DNA of 64,000 nt from Mycobacteriales bacterium (lineage in GTDB: Bacteria; Actinomycetota; Actinomycetes; Mycobacteriales; CADCTP01), in the NCBI GenBank assembly GCA_035995165.1, contig DASYKU010000059.1:1-64000 (forward strand), given 5' to 3'. Shown here one piece after another: positions 52,203 to 60,019 of the stretch. Below the pieces are notes generated by a model, which saw only the letters and a program-made list of their open reading frames with translations, had not been told where the DNA came from and did no database searches. Both the position numbers and the translations under genes were made by a program. Within the stretch, counting starts at the first letter, position 1. Each line of letters starts with the position of its first letter.

Positions 52203-52406
52203 CGGATCTCCCGCCACGCCGTCAGGTCGCCGAGGACGATAACCCACGCCCGGCCCGGACGGGACCGATCAGTACGTCCGGGTCCGGTCCGGGACGTCCC
52301 CGCCCATCCCGCCGGAGCAACGGAAGACTGCCCGTCCGGACCGCGCCAGGACCCGTACGGCAGTGGCAGGGTGAAGGCCGACACCGTCATCCCTGGAGGT
52401 CAGCGC

Positions 52407-52808
52407 ATGCCCGCGTTCCCGTCCCTCGCCCACGTCGCCGTCACGGTGACCGACCTCGACCGCAGCACTCGCTGGTACTCGGCGCTGTTCGACGCCGAAC
52501 CCGTGCTGGACGAGGACGAGCAGTCGGGCACGTTCCACCACACCGTGTACCTGCTCGACGGCGGGCAGCTGTTCGGCCTGCACAAGCACGTCGACGCCGG
52601 CTCGGTGGACTTCAACGAGCGGGACGCCGGGCTGGACCACGTCGCGTTCGCCTGCGCCGACCGGGCCCAGCTGGAGAGCTGGGCCGCCCGGCTGGACGAG
52701 CTCGGGATCAAGCACGGCGGTGTGGTCGACGCGACCTACGGCTCCGGGTTGTCCTTCCGCGACCCCGACAGCATCGCGCTGGAGTTCTTCGCCCCGCCCG
52801 CCGGCTGA
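52407..52808 (+). CDS. VOC-family (glyoxalase-like) protein
   Basis: A 133-residue vicinal-oxygen-chelate protein with HVAVTVTDLDRSTRWYSALF at the start, the second-half LDHVAFACADRAQLESWAARL and the closing FRDPDSIALEFFAPP. His and Glu metal ligands are in place (HVAV, LDHVAF, LEFF). GGAGG stands before the ATG. Substrate unknown. Confidence 0.9.
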   Translation: MPAFPSLAHVAVTVTDLDRSTRWYSALFDAEPVLDEDEQSGTFHHTVYLLDGGQLFGLHKHVDAGSVDFNERDAGLDHVAFACADRAQLESWAARLDELGIKHGGVVDATYGSGLSFRDPDSIALEFFAPPAG

Positions 52809-52814
52809 GCCTGC

Positions 52815-52876
52815 GCGTCCGGCCGGACCGCCGCCGCGGCCGGCAGCCTGCGTCCGGCCGGACCGCCGCCGCGGCC
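52815..52876. repeat. 27-base direct repeat between convergent genes
   Basis: An identical 27-base block starting GCGTCCGGCCGGACC occurs at 52815-52841 and 52850-52876, a 35-base period. Each copy contains the perfect 10-base palindrome TCCGGCCGGA. It fills the space between the stops of the VOC and TauE/SafE genes and may serve as transcription terminator in both directions. Confidence 0.75.
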
Positions 52877-52886
52877 CGGCCGGCGT

Positions 52887-53648
52887 TCAGCGCAGCGCCA
52901 GGTAGGGCGCCAGCGCCAGCAGCACCACGACCAGGATCCCGCGCAGCGTCGCGGTCGGCAGCGCCCGGGCGATCCGCCAGCCCACGATCACCCCGGCCAG
53001 CTCGGGCGCGCCGATCAGCAGCACCAGACCCCAGTCGACGCTGCCGTGGATCGCGTACCCGATCGTGCCGACGGACGCGATCACGATCGACTGGACCTGG
53101 GCCGCGGCCAGCGACTCCAGCACGCCGACGCCGATCGCCAGCAGCAGCGGCACGGTCAGCATCGGACCGCCGAGCCCGAGGACGCCGCTGACCAGGCCGA
53201 CCGCGGCGCCGAGCACGACCAGCACCCAGGTCCGCGGGTGCGCGTGCCCGGCAGCGGCCTCCTGCCGCCCGCGCCACCAGACGAGCACCGCGACCGCGAC
53301 CGCGAAGACCGCCAGCAGGATCCCGAACGCCTTCTTCGACACGTGGGTGTTGATCACCACGCCCGGGGGAGTGCCGAGCACCGCCGCGGCCGCGAGGATC
53401 AGGGCCGTCCGGCGGGTGGCCGCGTCCCGCAGCTGCCCGGACGCGGTGAACGCGGCGGTCCCGGCGATCCCGCAGGCGATGTTCGTCGCGATCGCGGTCC
53501 CGGCCACCACCGCGGGCGCGAGCGGGGTCAGCGCGAACAGCCCGATCGTCGGCAGCACCCCGCCCGGCCCGACCGCGCTGATCCCGACCCCGCCGACCAC
53601 GCCGATCAGCGCGAGCAGGACGAGTACGCCGGCGGACAGATCTGCCAC
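52887..53648 (-). CDS. TauE/SafE-family anion exporter
   Basis: A 253-residue membrane protein with about eight helices in two halves. It has the family's GVGISAVGPGGVLPTIGLFAL in the first half and GAAVGLVSGVLGLGGPMLTVPLLLAIG at the start of the second. Such proteins export sulfite, sulfoacetate or related organosulfur anions; the substrate here is unknown. It is divergent from the ABC exporter genes across a 77-base region containing two palindromes. Confidence 0.9.
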   Translation of the reverse strand: MADLSAGVLVLLALIGVVGGVGISAVGPGGVLPTIGLFALTPLAPAVVAGTAIATNIACGIAGTAAFTASGQLRDAATRRTALILAAAAVLGTPPGVVINTHVSKKAFGILLAVFAVAVAVLVWWRGRQEAAAGHAHPRTWVLVVLGAAVGLVSGVLGLGGPMLTVPLLLAIGVGVLESLAAAQVQSIVIASVGTIGYAIHGSVDWGLVLLIGAPELAGVIVGWRIARALPTATLRGILVVVLLALAPYLALR

Positions 53649-53652
53649 ACCC

Positions 53653-53666
53653 CCACCCTAGGGTGG
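53653..53666. promoter_or_regulatory. 14-base palindrome with overlapping divergent -10-like boxes
   Basis: CCACCCTAGGGTGG is a perfect palindrome. It contains TAGGGT on both strands, so it could be a bidirectional -10 element for the TauE/SafE and ABC genes, or an operator. It lies 4 bases before the TauE/SafE start codon. Confidence 0.5.
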
Positions 53667-53675
53667 ACCGCCGAC

Positions 53676-53689
53676 CAACCGATCGGTTG
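53676..53689. promoter_or_regulatory. 14-base palindromic operator, TetR-type
   Basis: CAACCGATCGGTTG is a perfect palindrome of the kind bound by TetR-family repressors. It lies in the divergent region 37 bases before the ABC ATPase start. No TetR gene is encoded nearby, so the regulator would act from elsewhere. Confidence 0.6.
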
Positions 53690-53725
53690 ATCAGCCGCCG
53701 GTCCGGACACGGCAGGCTCGGGGAC

Positions 53726-54481
53726 ATGACGGCCCTGCAGCTCTCGAAGCTCACCAAGACGTACGGGCCGACGACGGCCGTCGCCGGGATCGACCTGGAG
53801 GTGCCGGCCGGGTCGTTCTTCGGCCTGGTCGGGCCGAACGGCGCCGGCAAGACCACGGCGCTGTCGATGGCCGTCGGGCTGCTGCGGCCGGACTCCGGCA
53901 CGGCGCGGATCTTCGGCGTCGACGTCTGGGCCAGGCCCGCCGAGGCGAAGGCGCTGGTCGGTGTGCTGCCGGACGGGCTGGCCATGCCGGAGCGGCTGAC
54001 CGGCCGGGAGGTCCTGACGTACCTGGGCCTGCTGCGCGGGCTGCCCGAGGCCGAGGTCCGCCGCCGGGCCGAGGACCTGCTGCGCGTCCTGGAGCTGGAC
54101 AGGGCCGAGCGCACGCTGGTGCTGGAGTACTCCACCGGCATGCGCAAGAAGATCGGCCTGGCCGTCGCGCTGCTGCACGCGCCGCGGCTGCTGGTGCTGG
54201 ACGAGCCGTTCGAGTCGGTGGACCCGGTCTCGGCCGCGACGATCCGGCAGATCCTGCACCGGTTCGTGGCCGGCGGCGGCTCGGTCGTGCTGTCCAGCCA
54301 CGTCATGTCGCTGGTCGAGGAGGTCTGCGACACGGTCGGGGTGATGGCCGCCGGGGCGGTCGTCGCCGCCGGCCCGCTGGCCGGGGTACGGGGCGCCGCC
54401 GCCAGCCTGGAGGACTCGTTCGTGCACCTGGTCGGCGCGAAGACCGCGTCGCTGGAGGGGCTGTCGTGGTTGTCGTCCTGA
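53726..54481 (+). CDS. ABC transporter ATP-binding protein
   Basis: A 251-residue ABC ATPase with Walker A GPNGAGKTT, signature YSTGMRKK, Walker B LLVLDEPFESVD and switch His in VLSSHVMS. The DrrA/CcmA-like domain layout and the signature variant fit exporters. The permease gene starts 16 bases before its stop. ATG at 53726 is used; upstream starts in the same frame lie within the palindromic region. Confidence 0.93.
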   Translation: MTALQLSKLTKTYGPTTAVAGIDLEVPAGSFFGLVGPNGAGKTTALSMAVGLLRPDSGTARIFGVDVWARPAEAKALVGVLPDGLAMPERLTGREVLTYLGLLRGLPEAEVRRRAEDLLRVLELDRAERTLVLEYSTGMRKKIGLAVALLHAPRLLVLDEPFESVDPVSAATIRQILHRFVAGGGSVVLSSHVMSLVEEVCDTVGVMAAGAVVAAGPLAGVRGAAASLEDSFVHLVGAKTASLEGLSWLSS

Positions 54482-56289
54482 TCCGGATGAAGGTCGCGCT
54501 GCTGCGCAACAGCTGGCGCGGCGAGCGGGTCTTCACGGTCTTCGCCGGCGGCGCCGTCGGCGTGCTGGCCGCGATCGGGACGCTGCTGCTGGCCGGGCTG
54601 CGGCCGGACCTGCTGGCCTCGGCGTACCTGGTCTGGGCGTTGGGCTGGGTGATCGGGCCGGTCCTCATGGGCGGCGGCGACGAGACGCTGCGCCCGGAGT
54701 ACGTCGCCTCGATCGGCCTGCGGCCGCGCACGCTCGCGACCGGGCTGCTGGCCGGCGGCCTGGTCGGGATCACCGCCGCGGTCAGCCTGCTCGCGCTGCT
54801 CGGGCTGGTGGTCCGCGGCGCCCAGCTCGGGGTCGGTCCGGCGCTGGTCGCCGTCCCGGTCGCGCTGCTGGCGCTGGCGGTGCTGGTGCTGGCGTCGCGG
54901 GTGGCGGTGGCGCTGTTCGGGATGCTGCTGCGGTCGCGGACCGGCGCGGTCGTGATGGGCCTGCTCACCGGCGTCGTGCTGGCGCTGAGCGCGCAGGGCT
55001 GGTGGCTGATCGTGCCGCTGACCGAGGCCGGGGTGGCCGCCGACTTCGGCACGGTCCTGCGCGCGCTGCCGTCGGGCTGGCCGGTCGTCGCGGTCGACGG
55101 CAGCTCGTGGGGTCTCCGGATGGCGGCGTTCGGCGGCCTGCTCGGGCTCGGCGGCGTGCTGCTGCTGGCCTGGAGCGCCCTGCTCGTGCGGCGGATCGCG
55201 GCCGGCCGGGCGTCCGCCGGGGTCGGCGCGCCGCGGGGGAGCGGGCGGCCGCTGCGCGGCACCGGCCCGCTCGGCGCGGTCGTCGGCAAGGAGCTGCGCA
55301 GCTGGGGCCGGGACCTGGTCCGGATCAACACGCTGGTCTTCTCGCTCTGCTACGGCCTGGCGATCGCCGCGCTGCCGCTGGCCGCCGGGATCCCGGACAT
55401 GCTGCCGTTCGCCGCGCCGATCGCGGTGATCATGGCCGCCGGCACCAGCGCCAACCTGTACGGCGGCGACGGCACCGCGCTCTGGCTCACCCTGCTCACG
55501 CCCGGCGCCGAGCGCACCGACGTCCGCGGCCGGCAGCTGGCCTGGCTGCTCGTCGTCGGCCCGGCCGCGCTGCTGCTCACCGTGGTACTCACGGTCGTGT
55601 CCGGACAGTACTGGGCCTGGCCGTGGGTGCTGGCCGCGCTGCCCGCGCTGGCCGGCGGCGGGATCGGGCTGGCGCTGGTGCTGTCCGTGGTCGCGACCGT
55701 GCCCGGCACCGACCCGCAGAAGCGGGCCGGCAACCCGCTCGCCACGTCCGAGGAGGACGGTGCCGCGGCCGGGCTGGTGATGGCGATGATCCTGCTGGTG
55801 CCGCTGGCCGCCGTACCGGCGATCGGCGTCGTGCTGGCCGGCTATCTGAGCGGGCTGGCCGTGCTGGAGTGGGCCGGGGTCCTGGTCGGTGTCGCCAGTG
55901 GGGCCGCGGCCGCGTGGTGGCTCGGCCGGGTGGCGGGGGACCGGCTGGTCCGGCGCGGCCCGGAGGTGCTGACGCTGCTGCGGACCGGGCGGTCCGACGC
56001 GGTCGTGCCCTGGGCCGGGCGGTCCAACGCCCGGCCTGGGGTGACGCTGCCGCCGTGGGCGACCGTCGTGATCGGGACGTGCTGGTCGCTCGGCGCGATC
56101 CCGCTGTTCCCGCAGGGCCTGGTGGCCGGGACGCTGCTGCTGTTCGCGCCGCAGGTCCGGTCCTGGTTCCTCGCGCTCTACCTGCCCGCGCCCTGGAACT
56201 GGCTCGTCGTCGTCGCCATGGTCGCGCTCGGCCTGGGCATGTACGCGGTCGCCTGGAGGCTGCCCGCCCGGTACGCCGCCGCCACCTGA
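54466..56289 (+). CDS. ABC transporter permease
   Basis: A 607-residue membrane protein with about 14-16 hydrophobic helices in two similar halves, starting VVVLIRMKVALLRNSWRG. A central soluble loop reads GPLGAVVGKELRSWGRDLVRIN. No substrate-binding domain or other recognisable family motif is seen. The overlap with the ATPase gene indicates a two-gene exporter. Substrate unknown. Confidence 0.85.
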   Translation: MVVVLIRMKVALLRNSWRGERVFTVFAGGAVGVLAAIGTLLLAGLRPDLLASAYLVWALGWVIGPVLMGGGDETLRPEYVASIGLRPRTLATGLLAGGLVGITAAVSLLALLGLVVRGAQLGVGPALVAVPVALLALAVLVLASRVAVALFGMLLRSRTGAVVMGLLTGVVLALSAQGWWLIVPLTEAGVAADFGTVLRALPSGWPVVAVDGSSWGLRMAAFGGLLGLGGVLLLAWSALLVRRIAAGRASAGVGAPRGSGRPLRGTGPLGAVVGKELRSWGRDLVRINTLVFSLCYGLAIAALPLAAGIPDMLPFAAPIAVIMAAGTSANLYGGDGTALWLTLLTPGAERTDVRGRQLAWLLVVGPAALLLTVVLTVVSGQYWAWPWVLAALPALAGGGIGLALVLSVVATVPGTDPQKRAGNPLATSEEDGAAAGLVMAMILLVPLAAVPAIGVVLAGYLSGLAVLEWAGVLVGVASGAAAAWWLGRVAGDRLVRRGPEVLTLLRTGRSDAVVPWAGRSNARPGVTLPPWATVVIGTCWSLGAIPLFPQGLVAGTLLLFAPQVRSWFLALYLPAPWNWLVVVAMVALGLGMYAVAWRLPARYAAAT

Positions 56290-56327
56290 CGGAGATGGGC
56301 GCCGGCCGGAGTGCTTTGCTTCCGGTG

Positions 56328-57743
56328 ATGGCTGAGCGACGGCAGGGAGCGAACGCGGTCGGCTTCCGTACCGAACGCGGGCCGATCCTCATCGCGGTGA
56401 TGCTCGCGACCGGCCTGGTCGCCGTCGACTCGACGATCATCGCGACCGCGGTGCCCTCGATCGTGGCCGACGTCGGCGGGTTCTCCGCGTTCCCCTGGCT
56501 GTTCTCGATCTACCTGCTGGCCCAGGCCGTCTCCGTCCCCGTGTACGGCAAGCTCGCCGACCTCTTCGGCCGCAAGCCGGTGATCCTCTTCGGCATCGGC
56601 CTGTTCCTGTTCGGCTCGATCCTCTGCGGTGCGGCCTGGAGCATGGGCACGTTGATCGGTGCCCGGGTCGTGCAGGGCCTCGGTGCGGGCGCGATCGCCC
56701 CGGTCACGATCACGATCGTCGGCGACCTCTACTCGACCGAGGAACGGGCCAAGGCCCAGGGCTACATCGCCAGCGTCTGGGGAATCGCCTCGGTGGTCGG
56801 GCCGACGCTGGGCGGTGTCCTGTCCGAGTACGCGTCCTGGCGCTGGATCTTCTTCGTCAACATCCCGCTCTGCCTGCTGGCCGCGGCGATGCTCGTCCGG
56901 AACTTCGCCGAGCGGGTCGAGCGCAGCCGCCCGCACATCGACTACCGCGGCGCCGCGCTGCTCACCGCCGGGCTCACGCTGGTGATCCTGGCCGTGCTCG
57001 AGGGCGGGCAGGCCTGGGCCTGGGACGCCCCCGCCTCGATCGGCGTCCTCGCGGCCGGGGTGGCGCTGCTGGTCGCCTTCTGGTTCGCCGAGCGGGTCGC
57101 GCCGGAGCCGGTGCTGCCGCTGTGGGTGTTCCGGCGTCGGCTGCTGGTGGCCAGCGGGCTGGTCGCCGTCGGTGTCGGCGCGGTCGTGCTCGGCCTGACC
57201 TCGTACGTGCCGACGTACGTGCAGGAGGTCCTCGGGCACGGGCCGCTGGTGGCCGGGTTCGCGCTGGCGACGCTGTCGATGGGCTGGCCGATCGCGGCGT
57301 CCCAGGCCGGCAGGATCTACCTGCGGGCCGGCTTCCGGACCTGCGCGCTGATCGGGACCTCGATCATCGTCGTCGGCACGGTGCTGTTGTTGCTGCTGGG
57401 CCGGGACTCCAGCGTCTGGCAGGTCGCCGCGACCTGCCTGGTGATCGGCTTCGGCATGGGCCTGACCGTGAGCCCGACGCTGATCGCGGCCCAGTCCAGC
57501 GTGGGCTGGAACCAGCGTGGCGTGGTCACGGCCAACAACCTGTTCCTGCGCTCGCTCGGCAGCTCGGTCGGGGTCGCGGTGTTCGGCGCACTGGCGAACG
57601 CGGTGGTGGGCTCGGCCGGGGGAGCCGACCCGGGTCGGCTCACCACGGCCGTGCACCACATCTTCCTGACCGTCGTGGTCGTCTCGGCGCTGATGCTGCT
57701 GACCGCCACGACGCTGCCGCGCCAGGTCGTCGCCGCGGACTAG
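56328..57743 (+). CDS. MFS drug transporter, EmrB/QacA (DHA2) family
   Basis: A 471-residue, 14-helix transporter. VAVDSTIIATAVPSIVADVGG is the DHA2 motif in helix 1, GKLADLFGRKPV the motif A loop, and VVGPTLGGVLSEYASWRWIFFVNIP the motif C and helix-5 region. Such proteins expel drugs or metabolites by proton antiport. ATG at 56328 is preferred; a GTG one codon earlier is possible. The stop shares CTAG with the convergent GH25 gene. Confidence 0.92.
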   Translation: MAERRQGANAVGFRTERGPILIAVMLATGLVAVDSTIIATAVPSIVADVGGFSAFPWLFSIYLLAQAVSVPVYGKLADLFGRKPVILFGIGLFLFGSILCGAAWSMGTLIGARVVQGLGAGAIAPVTITIVGDLYSTEERAKAQGYIASVWGIASVVGPTLGGVLSEYASWRWIFFVNIPLCLLAAAMLVRNFAERVERSRPHIDYRGAALLTAGLTLVILAVLEGGQAWAWDAPASIGVLAAGVALLVAFWFAERVAPEPVLPLWVFRRRLLVASGLVAVGVGAVVLGLTSYVPTYVQEVLGHGPLVAGFALATLSMGWPIAASQAGRIYLRAGFRTCALIGTSIIVVGTVLLLLLGRDSSVWQVAATCLVIGFGMGLTVSPTLIAAQSSVGWNQRGVVTANNLFLRSLGSSVGVAVFGALANAVVGSAGGADPGRLTTAVHHIFLTVVVVSALMLLTATTLPRQVVAAD

Positions 57744-58576
57744 CCGAGTGCGAACGCCTGGAGCCGGTCGAGCGCGCCGTTGAAGCGGTCCTGGTCCAGG
57801 GGAGTGTCGGTCCACTGCCAGACCGTGCGGACGCCCCAGCCGGCCGGCAGGGTGCCGACGGCCGTGGCGTACCGGGCGATCCAGAGCGGGTTGGTCGCGC
57901 CGAAGGAGGCGTCGTTGCCGGTGCAGGTCGTCCACCAGTCGGTGGTCGTGTAGATGACCGCGTCCCGCCCGGTCCGGGTCCGGTACGTGTTCGCGAAGTC
58001 CCGGATCCAGGCCGACATGGCCGCCTTGGTCAGCCCGTAGCAGGTCGCGCCGTACGGGTTGTACTCGATGTCGAGCGTCGCCGGCAGCGTGCGCCCGTCC
58101 GCGGACCAGCCGCCGCCGTGCGCGAGCAGGAAGTTGGCCTGGGTGGCGCCGGAGGAACGGTCCGGCAGCGCGAAGTGGTACGCGCCCCGGATCACCCCGG
58201 CGTTGAACGCGCCGGTGTAGTTGGCCCCGAACGCCGAGTCGACGAACGTGACCCCCTCGGTCGCCTTGATCCAGGTGAACCGGATGCCGGAGGAGAACTT
58301 CGAGGCCCAGTTCACGGTGCCCTGGAAGTGCGACACGTCGATGCCGGGGGTCTGGGTGACGGCCTCGGTGGTGCCGCCGGTGTGGGGGCCCTGGGTGCCG
58401 CGGCGGCTCCAGCCCAGGAAGTCGAGGTCGGGGTGGGTGACCCCGCTGGCGGCCGGGCCGCCGATGCCGTCCGGGATCGGGGCGGCAGACGCGGCGGTCG
58501 CGCCGATCGTCCCCGGGACGACGAGGGAGAGCACCACGATGGCGAGGCGGGCGAACAGGCGGGCAGATCGGGTCAC
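57740..58576 (-). CDS. Secreted GH25 muramidase (lysozyme)
   Basis: A 278-residue secreted protein with a Sec signal peptide (basic MTRSARLFAR, hydrophobic core, cleavage after about Ala31). A 40-residue linker follows, then a GH25 domain with the catalytic-site Asp80 in PGIDVSHFQG, AYHFALPD, the DIE motif in ATLDIEYNP and closing VWQWTD. GH25 enzymes cleave the MurNAc-GlcNAc bond of peptidoglycan. GTG at 58576 has GGAGG upstream. No separate cell-wall-binding repeats are present. Confidence 0.93.
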   Translation of the reverse strand: MTRSARLFARLAIVVLSLVVPGTIGATAASAAPIPDGIGGPAASGVTHPDLDFLGWSRRGTQGPHTGGTTEAVTQTPGIDVSHFQGTVNWASKFSSGIRFTWIKATEGVTFVDSAFGANYTGAFNAGVIRGAYHFALPDRSSGATQANFLLAHGGGWSADGRTLPATLDIEYNPYGATCYGLTKAAMSAWIRDFANTYRTRTGRDAVIYTTTDWWTTCTGNDASFGATNPLWIARYATAVGTLPAGWGVRTVWQWTDTPLDQDRFNGALDRLQAFALG

Positions 58577-58714
58577 GTCGACCTCCTGACGGTGAGTGCG
58601 CCGGACGGAGGCGATCGCTACGCCGGACGGCGTACTAGGGATACCGTGGACAGCCTCGCCGCACTAGTCCTCCCGCCGAGTGACGCAGTGTCCGGTTCGG
58701 TGACGCACTGTGAT

Positions 58715-59293
58715 TCAGGCCGCGGCCGCGAGCTGGGCGAGGACCGTCGCGGAGAGGCCGGCGACGGTGCTGCCGGCGCGCTCGACGATGCCGGTGACGA
58801 GCTCGTCGTCCAGGCGCAGCAGGCCGAGCAGCAGGTGGCCGGGCTCGATGCGCCGGTGGTGCAGTTCGGTGGTGACGCGCAGCGCCTGCTCCAGCGCGCG
58901 CTTCGCCTCGGGGGTGAAGCGGGGCTTGCGGGGCCGGCCGGCCGGCAGCCGGCGGTCCGGCGCTCCGTCCAGCGCGCCGGCGCCGAAGGTTCGCTCGGTC
59001 GCGGCCCGGATCCCGTCGTAGTCGACGCCGATCGCCCGCAGCGCGTCCGGGTCGATCTGCGGCCCGGACGCGCCCGGGCCCGTCGCCGTCTCCGGACCGC
59101 GGGGGAGCGCGGCCCGGATCACGAGCCCGGTGATCCCGGCGTCCCGCAGCGGCCGCCCGGCGGTGTCGTGCCGGACCTCGGCGCAGCCGTAGAGCAGGTG
59201 GCCCGGCGCGAGCACGCCCGAGCGCAGCTCGAACGCGAGGTCCTCGGCCTCGACCAGCACCGCCCGGGAGGACTCGGTGAATCGCTCGAACAT
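58715..59293 (-). CDS. Clp N-terminal-domain protein
   Basis: A 192-residue protein containing two Clp-N (ClpC/ClpA N-domain) repeats and no AAA+ ATPase module. It starts MFERFTESSRAVLVEAEDLA and later has TPEAKRALEQALRVTTELHH followed by IEPGHLLLGLLRLDD. Clp-N domains bind adaptors or substrates, so this may be an adaptor or decoy for ClpC. It starts one base after the stop of the small HTH gene. Confidence 0.88.
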   Translation of the reverse strand: MFERFTESSRAVLVEAEDLAFELRSGVLAPGHLLYGCAEVRHDTAGRPLRDAGITGLVIRAALPRGPETATGPGASGPQIDPDALRAIGVDYDGIRAATERTFGAGALDGAPDRRLPAGRPRKPRFTPEAKRALEQALRVTTELHHRRIEPGHLLLGLLRLDDELVTGIVERAGSTVAGLSATVLAQLAAAA

Positions 59294-59294
59294 C

Positions 59295-59501
59295 TCAATG
59301 CCCCTTCCGGCCGTGCTTCTGGTGTGCGGCCTGCTTGGAGACGCCGAGCTCGGCCGCGATCTGCGCCCAGGACCAGCCGAGATCCCGGGCCCGGTCGACC
59401 TGCAGCGACTCCAGCTGCTCGGCCAGCCGGCGCAGCGAGGCCACCGCCCGCAGCCCGACCGCCGGGTCGTCACTCCCGAGCTCCTCCGCACGTCCCGTCA
59501 T
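59295..59501 (-). CDS. Small helix-turn-helix protein
   Basis: A 68-residue protein. A helical N-terminus (LRAVASLRRLAEQLESLQVD) is followed by a helix-turn-helix (LGWSWAQIAAELGVSKQAAHQKH). It is probably a transcription regulator of itself and the Clp-N gene; the two form an actinobacterial pair. The promoter sits so close to the ATG that the mRNA should be almost leaderless, which fits the lack of a ribosome-binding site. Confidence 0.85.
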   Translation of the reverse strand: MTGRAEELGSDDPAVGLRAVASLRRLAEQLESLQVDRARDLGWSWAQIAAELGVSKQAAHQKHGRKGH

Positions 59502-59507
59502 ATCGTC

Positions 59508-59536
59508 AATGTACGTTGACCATCTATCGCCGTCAA
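59508..59536 (-). promoter_or_regulatory. Promoter and probable operator of the HTH / Clp-N operon
   Basis: On the minus strand TTGACG (59536-59531) and TACATT (59513-59508) are spaced by 17 bases, and the ATG follows 6 bases after the -10 box. The same stretch contains GTCAA-N6-TTGAC, an inverted repeat overlapping the -10 box, which is a likely binding site for the HTH protein. Confidence 0.65.
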
Positions 59537-59659
59537 GTAAACCTGACGGATGTGGGGTCGCGGTTCCGGCCGTACCGCTGGCTCTGACCGCCTCCCAGCC
59601 GCGGGTCAGGGGTCGAGCAGCTGGGCGGGAGCTTGCAGAGCGGGAGCGCACGGGCTCAG

Positions 59660-59911
59660 CTAGAACCGCACCAGGATGCGACCTTCGTTGTCGCCACTCG
59701 CGTCCACCGTCCGATACAGCTTCCGGAGGTGCGGCTGACCGAGCATCGCGAGCACCCGCTTCCGCAGTACGCCGGAACCCTTGCCGCAGACGATCTCCAC
59801 GACCTCGACCTGCTCTCGGGCCGCGCGGAAGATCGCTGCCCGGACGGCGTTGTCGATCGCCCGGTCGTTCCGGAAGAACGGATGCAGGTCGACCGTGAGC
59901 TGCGTGGGCAC
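59660..59911 (-). CDS. Smr-domain protein
   Basis: An 83-residue single-domain Smr protein. LTVDLHPFF replaces the usual LDLHG start, and EIVCGKGSGVLRKRV matches the GxGxxxL loop; RILVRF ends the domain. Smr domains nick or bind DNA/RNA. GTG at 59911 starts the frame. Function as a stand-alone protein is unclear. Confidence 0.82.
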   Translation of the reverse strand: MPTQLTVDLHPFFRNDRAIDNAVRAAIFRAAREQVEVVEIVCGKGSGVLRKRVLAMLGQPHLRKLYRTVDASGDNEGRILVRF

Positions 59912-60019
59912 GCGACCTCCTCGATGTCTCGGCAGGCGTTCGACGGATGGCGCCCATGATTCGCTTGCCCATTGTCGGCTCGCCGGTCTGGCGGCCGCGT
60001 CTGCTCGCCCGGACCTGGG

